From the NCBI RefSeq assembly GCF_028550435.1, contig NZ_JAQQKV010000002.1, positions 620,001-684,000 of the forward strand: DNA of 64,000 nt, given 5' to 3'. Position 1 is the first letter of the stretch. Each line of letters starts with the position of its first letter. Position numbers and translations under genes: made by a program. The notes beneath the pieces are model-generated. The model was not told where the DNA came from. It did not search any database and worked only from the letters and a program-made list of their open reading frames with translations. Below, in pieces: positions 7,907 to 16,720 of this stretch. The DNA is from Asticcacaulis machinosus. Lineage in GTDB: Bacteria; Pseudomonadota; Alphaproteobacteria; Caulobacterales; Caulobacteraceae.

Positions 7907-9001
7907 ATGACCTTCAAATTCATCGCCACCATAGTCGCCAGCACCGCCCTCTACCTGCTGCCGGTCAGCGCACAGGGCGAGACGCAGCTTCTGACCGGCG
8001 CCTATAGCGATGGTGCGCTCAAAGGCATGAAGCTGTTGAGGTTTGATGCTGCCCGCGACGAATTCACCATCGTCAAATCATTCGAGGCCATCGAAAACGC
8101 GTCCTTTGCCCTTTACGATAGCGACAATGGCCGCGTCTATGTGACAGGTGAGGCGGATACCGGTCAGGTCGGGGCTTTTAGACTGTCCGAAGATCATCTG
8201 ACGCTAACACCGCTCGGTTATGTGTCATCTCTGGCTGGCTCACCGTGCTATCTGGCGCTCAGCCCGGACAAAAGCCGACTGGCGGTTGCTAATTATCACG
8301 GTGATATCGTGGCGGTATTTAAGATTGATGCGGCCAGTGGCGCCCTTCAGAGCAACCCAGACATTCTTAAAGGCACCGACACCACAAAGACGGGACACGC
8401 TCACTGGGTGCAATGGTCACCCGAAGGCGACAAAATCTATATGGTTGATCTGGGCCATGACGAAGTACGAGCCTATCCCTACGATGCCAAGACCGGGGCG
8501 ATCGGGGCGGCGACCAGCGCCTTTAAAACACCGGTGGGCTCTGGCCCGCGGCATATGGCCTTTTCACCGGACGGCAGATTTGCGTATGTGGTGACCGAAT
8601 ATGCCAATACTGTCATCGCTTTGAAGCGTGAAGCGGGCGGCAGCCTGAGCGAATTACAGACAATTTCCACCCTTCCTGCCGATTATAAGGACAAATCGTT
8701 CGCCGCTCATATTCAGATAAATAAGGCAGGCGACACGCTTTATATGACCAATCGCGGCCATAACAGCCTGGGCGTATTTCGCATCCAGGCCGACGGGCAG
8801 CTTAAGCCGCTTCAGACCATCTCCACAGGCGGCGACTGGCCACGCTTTTTCCTATTGCTTGAGGATGAAAAACGACTTCTGGTCGCCCACCAGAGGAGCA
8901 ACGACATCCGAACGTTCCACATCAATAATGACGGATCATTGGCCGAGACGCCTGTTAAGTTTGCCTTGCCCAAACCGGTGATGATCCTGCCGTTGAAATA
9001 G
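7907..9001 (+). CDS. Exported lactonase-family beta-propeller protein (YbhE/Pgl-like)
   Basis: 364 residues. A signal peptide with cleavage after ...LLPVSAQG is seen at the N-terminus. The rest shows the seven-bladed propeller pattern of the lactonase/6-phosphogluconolactonase family: LALSPDKSRLAVANYHGD, GTGHAHWVQWSPEG-like and PRHMAFSPDGRFAYVVTE repeats, and a closing IRTFHINNDGSL. Cytoplasmic members hydrolyse 6-phosphogluconolactone; an exported member is more likely to act on a sugar lactone in the periplasm, with substrate unknown. The last base of its stop (9001) directly abuts the stop of the convergent gene at 9002. Confidence 0.85.
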   Translation: MTFKFIATIVASTALYLLPVSAQGETQLLTGAYSDGALKGMKLLRFDAARDEFTIVKSFEAIENASFALYDSDNGRVYVTGEADTGQVGAFRLSEDHLTLTPLGYVSSLAGSPCYLALSPDKSRLAVANYHGDIVAVFKIDAASGALQSNPDILKGTDTTKTGHAHWVQWSPEGDKIYMVDLGHDEVRAYPYDAKTGAIGAATSAFKTPVGSGPRHMAFSPDGRFAYVVTEYANTVIALKREAGGSLSELQTISTLPADYKDKSFAAHIQINKAGDTLYMTNRGHNSLGVFRIQADGQLKPLQTISTGGDWPRFFLLLEDEKRLLVAHQRSNDIRTFHINNDGSLAETPVKFALPKPVMILPLK

Positions 9002-9412
9002 TCACAGACTCAAATCTGCATCCGCCGCGCGGATTTCGTCGATGTCTTCAGGGCTGTAACCCGCGGCCACCAGACTGCTCATCAGATATCCGCGCACCGC
9101 AGGCGTTGGCTCCACCCCGTCAACGCAAATAAGAGTGATCTTACCGCCCGCATCCACCACAAAGGCGGCAATTTCAGGCAGCGCGGGCACTGGAGCCGTT
9201 TTCTGATCAGAAATTAATCGCCTGTAGGCATGGGCGACCTCTGCCTGATGGGCACTACCCGTAACGAAGCCCTTATAGAGCGCAGTTACCCGTGCCTGTC
9301 CAATCATGACTGTTTGATAACCGGTCACGCGGGTAGGTTCTTCCGCCTGAGCCGGCAAGGCCGCACCCGCTATAAGGCCTGCAACGATAATGGATTTAAA
9401 CATTCTGGACAT
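9002..9412 (-). CDS. Hypothetical exported protein
   Basis: I start it at the ATG at 9412 (MSRMFKSIIV); a TTG ten codons upstream extends the frame to 9442 but spoils the signal-peptide pattern. The N-terminus is a signal peptide ending in ALPAQA, giving a mature protein of roughly 110 residues. The mature part has an acidic C-terminus (PEDIDEIRAADADLSL) and no motif that I recognise. The protein is presumably periplasmic. No clear Shine-Dalgarno sequence precedes either start. It converges on the lactonase gene with no gap. Confidence 0.6.
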   Translation of the reverse strand: MSRMFKSIIVAGLIAGAALPAQAEEPTRVTGYQTVMIGQARVTALYKGFVTGSAHQAEVAHAYRRLISDQKTAPVPALPEIAAFVVDAGGKITLICVDGVEPTPAVRGYLMSSLVAAGYSPEDIDEIRAADADLSL

Positions 9413-9607
9413 GGCCACAACCACACTAAAAACCAAAGCCAAATGCCTTGGTATTCTGCCATATGGTTTGGCTCTGACTTTTTACCAGAGCGCCTCTCAC
9501 AGAAATGTAACCCGCACGCGCACACACAGCCAAGATGTGGCATTTATGCCTCTGCCGCAGAGTCCCACCCATAAAAACGGCTCACAAGGAAAGCGCGATT
9601 AAACGAA

Positions 9608-9847
9608 TTAATGGCTAAGGTCGGAGTTATAATCGGGCCTGATACCGGCTTCCCGCATGGCTTGCAGACTAAGAATGCCCAAAATCTTTGGTGCACCTTC
9701 TGAAGTTTTCGAGGCGGTGGCGTCCACATCATAGCGGTGGTCACCGACATGGAATATAGCCGGATTTTGCCGATCCTTGCGCGCCTGAAGCGGTTGATCG
9801 GAACCTTCTACGCGCACCCAGGCGCTGTCATATAATCTGATACTCAT
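9608..9847 (-). CDS. Small hypothetical protein (79 aa)
   Basis: Start chosen at the ATG at 9847 (MSIRLYDSAWVRVEGSD); the frame opens 14 codons earlier but that part is a low-quality, aromatic-rich extension. The protein is hydrophilic, cytoplasmic by appearance, and contains a short beta-rich segment (NPAIFHVGDHRYDVDATA) that resembles a small single-domain fold. I do not recognise the family. It lies downstream of the glucokinase-like gene on the same strand, separated by 119 bases. Confidence 0.55.
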   Translation of the reverse strand: MSIRLYDSAWVRVEGSDQPLQARKDRQNPAIFHVGDHRYDVDATASKTSEGAPKILGILSLQAMREAGIRPDYNSDLSH

Positions 9848-9966
9848 AAAATAATACTCATAGACATAAATGGCTAAAAAAAGTCTCACCGACGGTGAAC
9901 CGGAGTTTCATAGCACACCGATCAGACCAAAGGGATAAAATTTGCGTCGGGAGTAGCATGACCTGT

Positions 9967-10911
9967 TTAAAACAGAGTTGACAGGCCCGTAATTTCCATC
10001 TGCCGGGCGGTCGTGCGAAACACCGGAATATCGCGCACATAGTCACTCAGCGCACCCTTATCCAAATAACCAGCACAAAAACGGTGCGCATCAAACATAT
10101 CACCGACCATGTCCAGCAAGGCCCCGGTGAGGTAAATGCCACCACGCGCACCCATGATCATGGCGACATCAGACGCCATGCCGGCCAGCCAGTCTGTAAC
10201 CAGACTAACCGCTTCCTGCGCTCTGGCGTCACCACGTCTCGCCATATTAACTATGGTCTGCGCGTCGGCACCTTGCGGATCGGCACCGTCGATGACGCCT
10301 ATGGCGCGCCAGACCTCACACAGTCCGCTCAGGGACACAGTCATTTCACGTGAGACATGACCATGACGAGCTTTTAGCGACTTCATTACGGCCCATTGAC
10401 GATCGGTCTTGACCGGCAGATCAGAATGACCACCTTCTCCCGGAAGTGCGGTCCAGCCGCCCGCGCCATCGGCCACAAGTGCTGCCAGACCCAAACCATA
10501 ATGGGGCCCAAGCACCGCAATCACCGTTTCTTCGGCATTGTCGCCGCCACAGATTTTTGAGCGCTCATTGCGCCTCAGAGACGGTATAGCCAGCGCGCGT
10601 GCGACGAAGTTATTGACCAGATTAACTCTCTGCACATCCAGAAGTTCTCTCAGCTCCGTACGCGATATCGTCAGGTTTCCATCCGGCAGGTGAATGATAC
10701 CGCCGTCTTCCCAGCCTCGCGAGGATATTGCCGCACCCTTCAGGCGTGGATTGTCTTTGCGTTTCAGGAAATCGAGGATGGCCCCATCCAGAGCATCCCG
10801 CCCTGTGCATTCATATTGCGCAGCATCCTCGGGCCGTTGCCCGGCTTCGGCCAGCGCCAGATTAACGTGCGACCCGATCGACAGATCGCACAGAAGAACC
10901 GGATCGCCCAT
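9967..10911 (-). CDS. Glucokinase (Glk)-family homologue, predicted catalytically dead
   Basis: 314 residues that align along their length with bacterial Glk. Conserved: NNFVARALAIP (residues 100-110), LGPHYGLGLAAL (134-145), LPGEGGHSDL (156-165), GHVSREMTVS and the C-terminal YVRDIPVF. Key positions differ from active Glk. The phosphate loop DxGGTNxR is replaced by DLSIGSHVN (residues 9-17). The catalytic Asp of the INDF motif is Asn101 (codon aac at 10611-10609). The second phosphate loop AGTGLG reads PHYGLG. The glucose-contact residues of the EGGH motif and Asn100 are retained. So it probably binds a sugar without phosphorylating it, perhaps as a sensor or regulatory partner. Partial activity cannot be excluded. 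Confidence 0.8.
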   Translation of the reverse strand: MGDPVLLCDLSIGSHVNLALAEAGQRPEDAAQYECTGRDALDGAILDFLKRKDNPRLKGAAISSRGWEDGGIIHLPDGNLTISRTELRELLDVQRVNLVNNFVARALAIPSLRRNERSKICGGDNAEETVIAVLGPHYGLGLAALVADGAGGWTALPGEGGHSDLPVKTDRQWAVMKSLKARHGHVSREMTVSLSGLCEVWRAIGVIDGADPQGADAQTIVNMARRGDARAQEAVSLVTDWLAGMASDVAMIMGARGGIYLTGALLDMVGDMFDAHRFCAGYLDKGALSDYVRDIPVFRTTARQMEITGLSTLF

Positions 10912-11024
10912 CTGTTACTCCTAGGTATTACTATCCCTGCACAGGCGTCTGATGCGCCCTATATCTGTGCCCGGAGTATCGGCACCAATTCATAAGAAAG
11001 AAATAACAATTATTCAGCGTCAGA

Positions 11025-12737
11025 TTATGCCGCTTTCGGTTCAGGTTTATCGCTGCCGAACGCGCCTAAGATGTGGTGAATCATACCCTTGGCCAGTTCT
11101 TCCTCACCAAAGAAGACCGTGCCGAGCTTTTCTTCACGAATGAAGTTCATCTCATCTTCACTGTGAGTGCGGATCACCAGTTTTATACCGGGATTGAGCC
11201 TTTGGGCGATCTCGCTCATCCGGCGGACATTCAGCGAATCCGGCGTGGCAATGACCAGCATGGCGGCGTGTTGAATATGGGCCTGGATCAGAACTTCGGG
11301 TTCGGTGGCATCGCCCGATACCGCAACCTTGCCCATCTGACGCAGGTCTTCGACCCGTTCGCGGTTTTGGTCAGCCACTACATAGGCGATGTTTTGGGAT
11401 TCCAGGGCATCGGCAATGCGCTTACCGACCCGGCCAAAGCCCACCAGAACCACCTGTCCCTTGAGGTATTTTTCCTCGGTCGTGGCGGGCAGTTCGGCGT
11501 AAGGGTCTTCGCGACGATCCAGCTTGCGCCCCAGATCCGAATGTTTGACGAACCAGTTTGAAAACGGCTTGATAGCCGCAAACACAAACGGATTAAGCGC
11601 GATGGAAATAATGGCACCCGCCAGCACCAGCGACATCCCTTCGGGCGGCAGCAGGTTCAGCGACATGCCAAGCCCGGCCAGAATGAATGAAAACTCTCCG
11701 ATCTGCGCCAGACTGGCCGATACGGTCAGCGCCGTCTTTAGCGGATAGCGGAAGAACAGCACCAGTCCCGCCGCGGCAATGGACTTGCCGACAACTATGA
11801 TGGCCACAACCCCGAGCACCTGCAGCGGCTGCTCCATGATGATCTTCGGATCAAACAGCATGCCGACCGAAACGAAGAACAACACCGAAAAGGCATCACG
11901 CAGTGGCAGGGTTTCTTCGGCGGCGCGGTGGCTGAATTGGGATTCGCGCATCACCATGCCCGCGAAAAAGGCTCCCAAGGCAAACGAGACCGAAAACAGT
12001 TCTGCCGCCCCGAACGCAATCCCGATCGCGACCGCCACCACCGACAAGGTAAACAGCTCACGCGATCCGGTGCGCGCTACCTGCCACAAAATCCACGGCA
12101 GGACGCGTTTTCCCACAATCAGCATCAGAGCAATGAACGCCCCGACCTGTAGCAAGGTCTGGCCGATCGTGACCCAGATTCCGGCCGAGACCGTCGCCTC
12201 CTTACCCGACAACAGGCCCGACAGAGGCGGCAACAGCACCAGCACCAGAACGGTCACCAGATCTTCGACCACCAGCCAGCCGACGGCGATCTTACCGTTC
12301 ATGGTGTCGATCAGATTACGGGCCTCCAGCGCCTTTAGAAGAACCACGGTCGAGGCACACGACAGACACAGGCCAAACACAATCGCTGGCCCCACGGCCC
12401 AGCCCCACATCATCGCCATACCGGCACCTAAGGCCGTGGCCAGCCCCATCTGCACAATGGCGCCCGGAAGGGCAATACGCCGCACCGACATCAGATCATT
12501 GAGCGAAAAGTGCAGACCCACCCCGAACATCAGCAGCATGACGCCAATCTCAGAAAGCTGCGAGGCTATACCCGCATCGGCGACAAAGCCGGGGGTTGCC
12601 GGGCCGATCAGAAAGCCCGCCACCAGATAGCCGACCAGAGCCGGCAACTTGATACGCTCGGCGATAAAGCCAAACACCAGCGCCAGCCCAAAGCCCCAGG
12701 CAATCGTCGTAATCAGCGAGATATTGTGATGGTCCAT
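11025..12737 (-). CDS. Kef/YbaL-type monovalent cation:proton antiporter (CPA2) with RCK domain
   Basis: 570 residues. Residues 1 to about 390 form a dozen or more membrane segments of the CPA2 exchanger domain, including LVGYLVAGFLIGPATPGFV and LMLLMFGVGLHFSLNDLM. A cytoplasmic Rossmann domain follows, with the nucleotide loop VVLVGFGRVGKRIADALE (about 430), typical of TrkA-N/RCK gating domains. The arrangement fits YbaL/KefC-like potassium efflux systems that respond to nucleotide or glutathione status. Reverse-strand AAAGGGCC precedes the ATG. It stands alone: the flanking genes are unrelated. Confidence 0.92.
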   Translation of the reverse strand: MDHHNISLITTIAWGFGLALVFGFIAERIKLPALVGYLVAGFLIGPATPGFVADAGIASQLSEIGVMLLMFGVGLHFSLNDLMSVRRIALPGAIVQMGLATALGAGMAMMWGWAVGPAIVFGLCLSCASTVVLLKALEARNLIDTMNGKIAVGWLVVEDLVTVLVLVLLPPLSGLLSGKEATVSAGIWVTIGQTLLQVGAFIALMLIVGKRVLPWILWQVARTGSRELFTLSVVAVAIGIAFGAAELFSVSFALGAFFAGMVMRESQFSHRAAEETLPLRDAFSVLFFVSVGMLFDPKIIMEQPLQVLGVVAIIVVGKSIAAAGLVLFFRYPLKTALTVSASLAQIGEFSFILAGLGMSLNLLPPEGMSLVLAGAIISIALNPFVFAAIKPFSNWFVKHSDLGRKLDRREDPYAELPATTEEKYLKGQVVLVGFGRVGKRIADALESQNIAYVVADQNRERVEDLRQMGKVAVSGDATEPEVLIQAHIQHAAMLVIATPDSLNVRRMSEIAQRLNPGIKLVIRTHSEDEMNFIREEKLGTVFFGEEELAKGMIHHILGAFGSDKPEPKAA

Positions 12738-13043
12738 GCGGCAGAGGCCCTTTCAGTTTGAATGAGTATACCACGCCAGAAGGCGCACCCGTACGACGCC
12801 GCAAGCCTAGGGCTCGCAGATCATTTAAGCTCAATATAAGTCCCGAAAGACCTGACTTTGAGCGTATTTGGGGAGCAGGCATTATGAAAATATGCCTATG
12901 AGGCTTAATTTCAGGTCTGGGGTGCCAAAGGTCAAGACTTAATACGTATATTTCAGAGTTATTTTCTCAATAAATCTGAAATTCTGTCTTTTATACAGAC
13001 CCGCCTTTAAACTAATCTCGATTATGCCGTGGCGTGATGGATG
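12738..13043. other. Intergenic region, no gene seen
   Basis: 306 bases between the Kef-type gene and the downstream end of the DUF3298-like gene. The middle part is AT-rich and has stop codons in all frames. One inverted repeat, TCTGT-N7-ACAGA, is visible at 12983-12999, and must lie either in the 3' region of the DUF3298-like transcript or upstream of the Kef promoter. Nothing else was recognised. Confidence 0.5.
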
Positions 13044-14246
13044 TTATCTGACGGTATTGTGCGCATAGCGCGGAAAATAGAACGCCGCCTCCGGTCGCCA
13101 CAGCCCTTTGAGATCGGCATAGGGTACGACATAGTAATCGCCCATGCACGCCCCGATGACATGGGGCAGATCGGTCAGGGAAAACACCAGCCCCTTATCA
13201 TTGAACGACAGGCTGTAGTCACGGTCAAAGCCCGCACCCATGCAGTCCTCCGGTGACTGCATTTTGAGATCATAGGCCGAACCCGGCTGGAGTTTTGCCA
13301 GCATATGGCCGTATTCCGGCCCATCCCGTTTCAGCAACCGGTTGATATCTAAAACCTCACCCCGGCGCAGGTCATAGAGCGCATAGCGGAAACTATTGTT
13401 GGGATAGGCCCCGCCACAATATGTCGAGCCGCCTTCGCGGATGACCATGAGGCTTTCGCTAATAAAGCTGACCTCGGAGTCATAGTCTTCCCAGCCGCCC
13501 AGCGTACCGCCACCGGCGTCTTCGGACTGCGCCCGGCAATCGAGCCCGTACTGGGTCATCCGGTAGCGCTCACGATCCAGCAGACGATTGACACGTGCCA
13601 TAATGTCCGGTGACGGATGCCGTGACAGACGCGGATAGTGAATGCCCGTCCCCTTATCCGTCGCCATGACATAGCCAACCATACCGCTGCGCCGCTCCGG
13701 CCCATAGGTGGTCGTGGCCGCCAGTTGCCGCCACAGATAGGGGTTATCGCTGACCTCATAGTCGGACAGGTCATCAAGGGCGTAATAAAGCTCCGCCGCC
13801 TCGTGGACAGGTAAAAGGGCCACCACCTTACGATCTCCGACCGATTTTAACATCACTGGCAAACCGCTCAGGCGTCCGGTGGCAATCCATTGTCCGCTCA
13901 GGCCATTCGGACGGGGCGTCAGGGTAAAGCTGGCTTTGGCCGGGCACTGATCACTCTGAAGGTAGCAGGCCGGGTCATATTCACGCAGGATCAGGCGCAC
14001 CCCGCGCCGTTCCACACCCAACTGAATATGGGTACGGTGTTGACGGTAAAAATAACGGGCGGCCGAGACGTCCTGACCCGCTTCTGTGCGGGTGCTCAAA
14101 ATCTCCAGCACAATGGGGTGTTTACCGAGCGTGCCTTCATAGACCTGCTGATGGATCGCGGGGACAGCTTGCGCCGCAGCGGGGCTGCTGAACGCGGCCA
14201 TGACAGCCCAGATGGCCAATGCTGTGATATGCGCAGTAATACGCAA
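13044..14246 (-). CDS. Exported DUF3298-like protein
   Basis: 400 residues. A clear signal peptide ends at SSPAAAQA, so the protein is periplasmic or envelope-associated. The C-terminal half has the layout of DUF3298/RsiV-like domains: SFISESLMVIREGG, then TYCGGAYPNNSFRYALYDL (the GGAxPN hallmark), followed by LSFNDKGLVFSL and a VVPYADLKGL ending. Several Cys residues occur and could form disulfides. Function is unknown; proteins with this domain are often envelope sensors or lysozyme-inhibitor-like. The gene is single and is not part of an evident operon. Confidence 0.75.
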   Translation of the reverse strand: MRITAHITALAIWAVMAAFSSPAAAQAVPAIHQQVYEGTLGKHPIVLEILSTRTEAGQDVSAARYFYRQHRTHIQLGVERRGVRLILREYDPACYLQSDQCPAKASFTLTPRPNGLSGQWIATGRLSGLPVMLKSVGDRKVVALLPVHEAAELYYALDDLSDYEVSDNPYLWRQLAATTTYGPERRSGMVGYVMATDKGTGIHYPRLSRHPSPDIMARVNRLLDRERYRMTQYGLDCRAQSEDAGGGTLGGWEDYDSEVSFISESLMVIREGGSTYCGGAYPNNSFRYALYDLRRGEVLDINRLLKRDGPEYGHMLAKLQPGSAYDLKMQSPEDCMGAGFDRDYSLSFNDKGLVFSLTDLPHVIGACMGDYYVVPYADLKGLWRPEAAFYFPRYAHNTVR

Positions 14247-14310
14247 AGCGCGCCTTCCCCTCCGTGACGATCAGAGCTTTATACCCTCCGAACCTCTGAT
14301 TGCAAAGGCC

Positions 14311-15078
14311 TTACGCGCCAAACAATAACGCCGTTGTCCCACGCACCATGTCCTGAAGCGTTTCGCGGCTGGCCCCGGCGCGGGCACGCACGCCCAGATT
14401 GGCGGTCAGGCCGATAATCATCTGCGACAGGGCTTTGGGATCCTGATCCTGACGAATGAATCCCAAATCGCGGGCCTGAGCGAAAAAGGTCTCAAAGCGG
14501 TTATCAAACTGATCAATGGTATTTTGCAGCATCTCAAGGATGCTCTCGTGCTGGGGCGCTTCGTTCAGCGCCGTACACATGAAAGCGCACCCCAACGGAT
14601 GCTCCGCCTCGCCGGTATAGGTGTCGATCATAATATCGAAATAGCGCCGAATGATCGAACGCACCGTATCATTTTGCCCGCTACAGGTCAGCACCGCATC
14701 AAGCTGACTGTCCGTACGGGCGCGGTAGCGCTGCATGGCTTTGAGATAGAGCGATTCTTTGTCGCCAAACCCGGCATAAAGGCTGGGGCGATTAACGCCG
14801 GTCGCTTCGACCAGATCATCCAGAGACGTGGCGGCAAAGCCTTTCTGCCAGAAAACCTTCAGCGCCTTATCGAGAACTTCACCCGGATCATAGGCACGCG
14901 GGCGGCCACGGGCCCGGCTGACGCGGGCATAGGCGCAGGCGGCATCATCAACGGCTTTGCCGGCACATTCCGCCGTTTCCGGCAGTTCCAGCTCCGCTTC
15001 AACCTCAATCCCATCGGACTTAATCCCATCAGATTGGGACGATGCCTTGGACCAGACGTCGGCACGATAGTGAACCAT
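14311..15078 (-). CDS. TetR family regulator, divergent from the RND pump
   Basis: I choose the ATG at 15078 (MVHYRADVWSK) because an AGGAG lies eleven bases upstream; a longer frame reaches 15126. The DNA-binding domain begins near residue 57: RGRPRAYDPGEVLDKALKVF, then TSLDDLVEATGVNRPSLYAG-F-GDKESLY, the standard TetR helix-turn-helix. The first 55 or so residues are an acidic, Ala/Glu-rich extension with a short tandem SDGIK-SDGIE; this is unusual for TetR. The C-terminal domain matches TetR_C groups that control AcrR-type efflux. The head-to-head arrangement with the RND operon predicts control of that pump and of itself. Confidence 0.9.
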   Translation of the reverse strand: MVHYRADVWSKASSQSDGIKSDGIEVEAELELPETAECAGKAVDDAACAYARVSRARGRPRAYDPGEVLDKALKVFWQKGFAATSLDDLVEATGVNRPSLYAGFGDKESLYLKAMQRYRARTDSQLDAVLTCSGQNDTVRSIIRRYFDIMIDTYTGEAEHPLGCAFMCTALNEAPQHESILEMLQNTIDQFDNRFETFFAQARDLGFIRQDQDPKALSQMIIGLTANLGVRARAGASRETLQDMVRGTTALLFGA

Positions 15079-15446
15079 GATACCCAATACTCCTAAACGC
15101 AGCCACATCCGTGCAGCGCGCGACACCCCTTAATCTTATTATTGCCCGCCCGTGTTTCAAGTCACAGCCTTAAAGTCACTGCGGGCATTGCCTCAAGTGT
15201 AACCGCATCTAGCATTAATAGCCAATGCGTAAATGCCCCACCCGTTATGAACTAATTTTATGCGAATTAGTACAAAATTATTTACAAAACGGGGTTTGGG
15301 GTCTATTAATTTGCGAACCAGTACATAAATAGATCACGTTGGCGGTTATTCAAGAGCTAAAATGACCCTTTTCCGCGCTGACAGCGGGCCTTGCGTGATC
15401 GCATACCTTTAAGAATTTTACCCCTTTCTCCCCGAAGGACACTCAC
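15079..15446. other. TetR/RND divergent control region
   Basis: This 368-base stretch carries no gene. Its centre is much more AT-rich than the flanks and contains the operator candidates listed separately (15251-15325). The long distance from those sites to the adaptor gene ATG at 15447 leaves a 5' leader of about 100 bases or more for the pump mRNA. A reasonable AAGGA lies just upstream of that ATG (15434-15439). Confidence 0.5.
15251..15325. promoter_or_regulatory. Candidate TetR operators: dyad plus direct repeat
   Basis: A perfect inverted repeat, ACTAATT-N7-AATTAGT, lies at 15251-15271. Its right arm belongs to TGCGAATTAGTACA (15261-15274), which recurs with two changes as TGCGAACCAGTACA at 15312-15325, 51 bases further on. 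Repetition of one motif in an intergenic region between a TetR gene and its presumed target operon is what a dual operator would look like. That the neighbouring TetR binds here is inference. Confidence 0.5.
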
Positions 15447-16658
15447 ATGCGCACTTTCTCTTTTTCCCAGTTCTATAAGGAACGCCGTAAGACCCTCGTG
15501 GTCGCCGGTGCGTCGCTTCTGGTGCTCGGCGCTGCCACCGGCGGCCTGATCATCGCGTCATCGTCAACCGCGGCCTCAGATAAAACCGCCACCGCCGCCG
15601 CACCGGCCATTCCGGTCGGGGTCGCCATCACCACCGAGAGCAATGTCACGGCCTGGGAAGAGTTCTCCGGCAGATTAGAAGCCGTTGAACGCGTCGAAAT
15701 TCGCCCGCGCGTCGCCGGTCAGATCAAGTCGGTGCATTTCCGCGAAGGCGCTCTGGTTCGTCAGGGCGATCTTCTGTTCACGATCGATCCGGCCCCTTAT
15801 GCGGCTGAATATGCCCGCGCCAAGGCGCAAGTGGCCGCAGCCAGCGCCCGCCTTAACCTGACCCGCTCAGAGGAGGCCCGCGCCCAGCGTCTGCTGACGG
15901 ATAACGCCATTTCGCGCAGTGAAGCCGAAAGCCGCCAGAACGACCTGCAGGAGGCTCAGGCCAATCTGGCCGCCGCCCAGGCCCAGTTACAATCGGCCAG
16001 CCTGAACCTCAGCTACACTCAGGTGCGCGCACCGGTTTCCGGCCGGGTCGGGCGCATTGACGTCACGCAAGGCAACCTTGTGGCCGCCGGGCCTTCGTCG
16101 TCCGTTCTGACCTCGCTGGTGTCGGTATCGCCGATCTATGCCAGCTTTGATGCCAACGAAGAGGTGATCACCCGCACCCTGTCTGAACTTAAGTCAGCGG
16201 GCGGCAGCGTGGCCTTTGAGCGCGTGCCGGTCACGCTGGAGGTCGGCGGCGGTGAGCCGGTAACCGGCAAGCTGCAACTGATCGACAACCAGTTCGATGC
16301 CTCAAGCGGCACGGTCAGGGCCAGAGCGGTCTTTTCCAATGCCGACGGCAAGCTGATCCCCGGTCAGTTCGTGCGCGTGCGCATGGGCGAAGCCTCAACC
16401 AAGCCCGCCGTGCTGATCCACGAACTGTCGGTCGGCACGGATCAGTCCAAGCGTTTTGTGTGGGTCGTCGGCAAGGATAACGCCGTCGAATACCGCGAAG
16501 TTACGCTCGGCGCCTCGGTCGACGGCCTGAAGATCGTCACCTCCGGCCTGAAAGCGGGAGAGCGGATCGTGGTCACCGGCCTGCAAGCCATCCGCCCCGG
16601 TGCGGTCGTGGCCCCGCAGATCGTCGCCATGACTGACGTTGGCAAGCCCAAGGCCTAA
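15447..16658 (+). CDS. RND efflux periplasmic adaptor (membrane fusion protein)
   Basis: 403 residues of the AcrA/MexE family. A membrane anchor occupies about residues 17-40. The biotinyl-lipoyl half motifs are RVAGQIKSVHFREGALVRQG (about 93) and VRAPVSGRVGRIDVTQG-NLV (about 193), separated by an alpha-helical hairpin rich in Ala and Gln. The C-terminal membrane-proximal domain ends in the family-typical VVTGLQAIRPGAVV. It links the inner-membrane pump to the outer-membrane channel. It is the first gene of a three-gene operon; the pump gene starts 62 bases downstream. Confidence 0.95.
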   Translation: MRTFSFSQFYKERRKTLVVAGASLLVLGAATGGLIIASSSTAASDKTATAAAPAIPVGVAITTESNVTAWEEFSGRLEAVERVEIRPRVAGQIKSVHFREGALVRQGDLLFTIDPAPYAAEYARAKAQVAAASARLNLTRSEEARAQRLLTDNAISRSEAESRQNDLQEAQANLAAAQAQLQSASLNLSYTQVRAPVSGRVGRIDVTQGNLVAAGPSSSVLTSLVSVSPIYASFDANEEVITRTLSELKSAGGSVAFERVPVTLEVGGGEPVTGKLQLIDNQFDASSGTVRARAVFSNADGKLIPGQFVRVRMGEASTKPAVLIHELSVGTDQSKRFVWVVGKDNAVEYREVTLGASVDGLKIVTSGLKAGERIVVTGLQAIRPGAVVAPQIVAMTDVGKPKA

Positions 16659-16720
16659 TCCAGCCCCTTATCCCATTTTCAAAATTCTCGCCCACAAAGG
16701 GGCCCAAAAGGCACAAAGCC

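Noticed and set aside
12983-12999. TCTGT-N7-ACAGA dyad between the Kef and DUF3298-like genes as an operator
   Set aside because: Short arms, no second copy and no regulator nearby; kept only as a note on the intergenic region.
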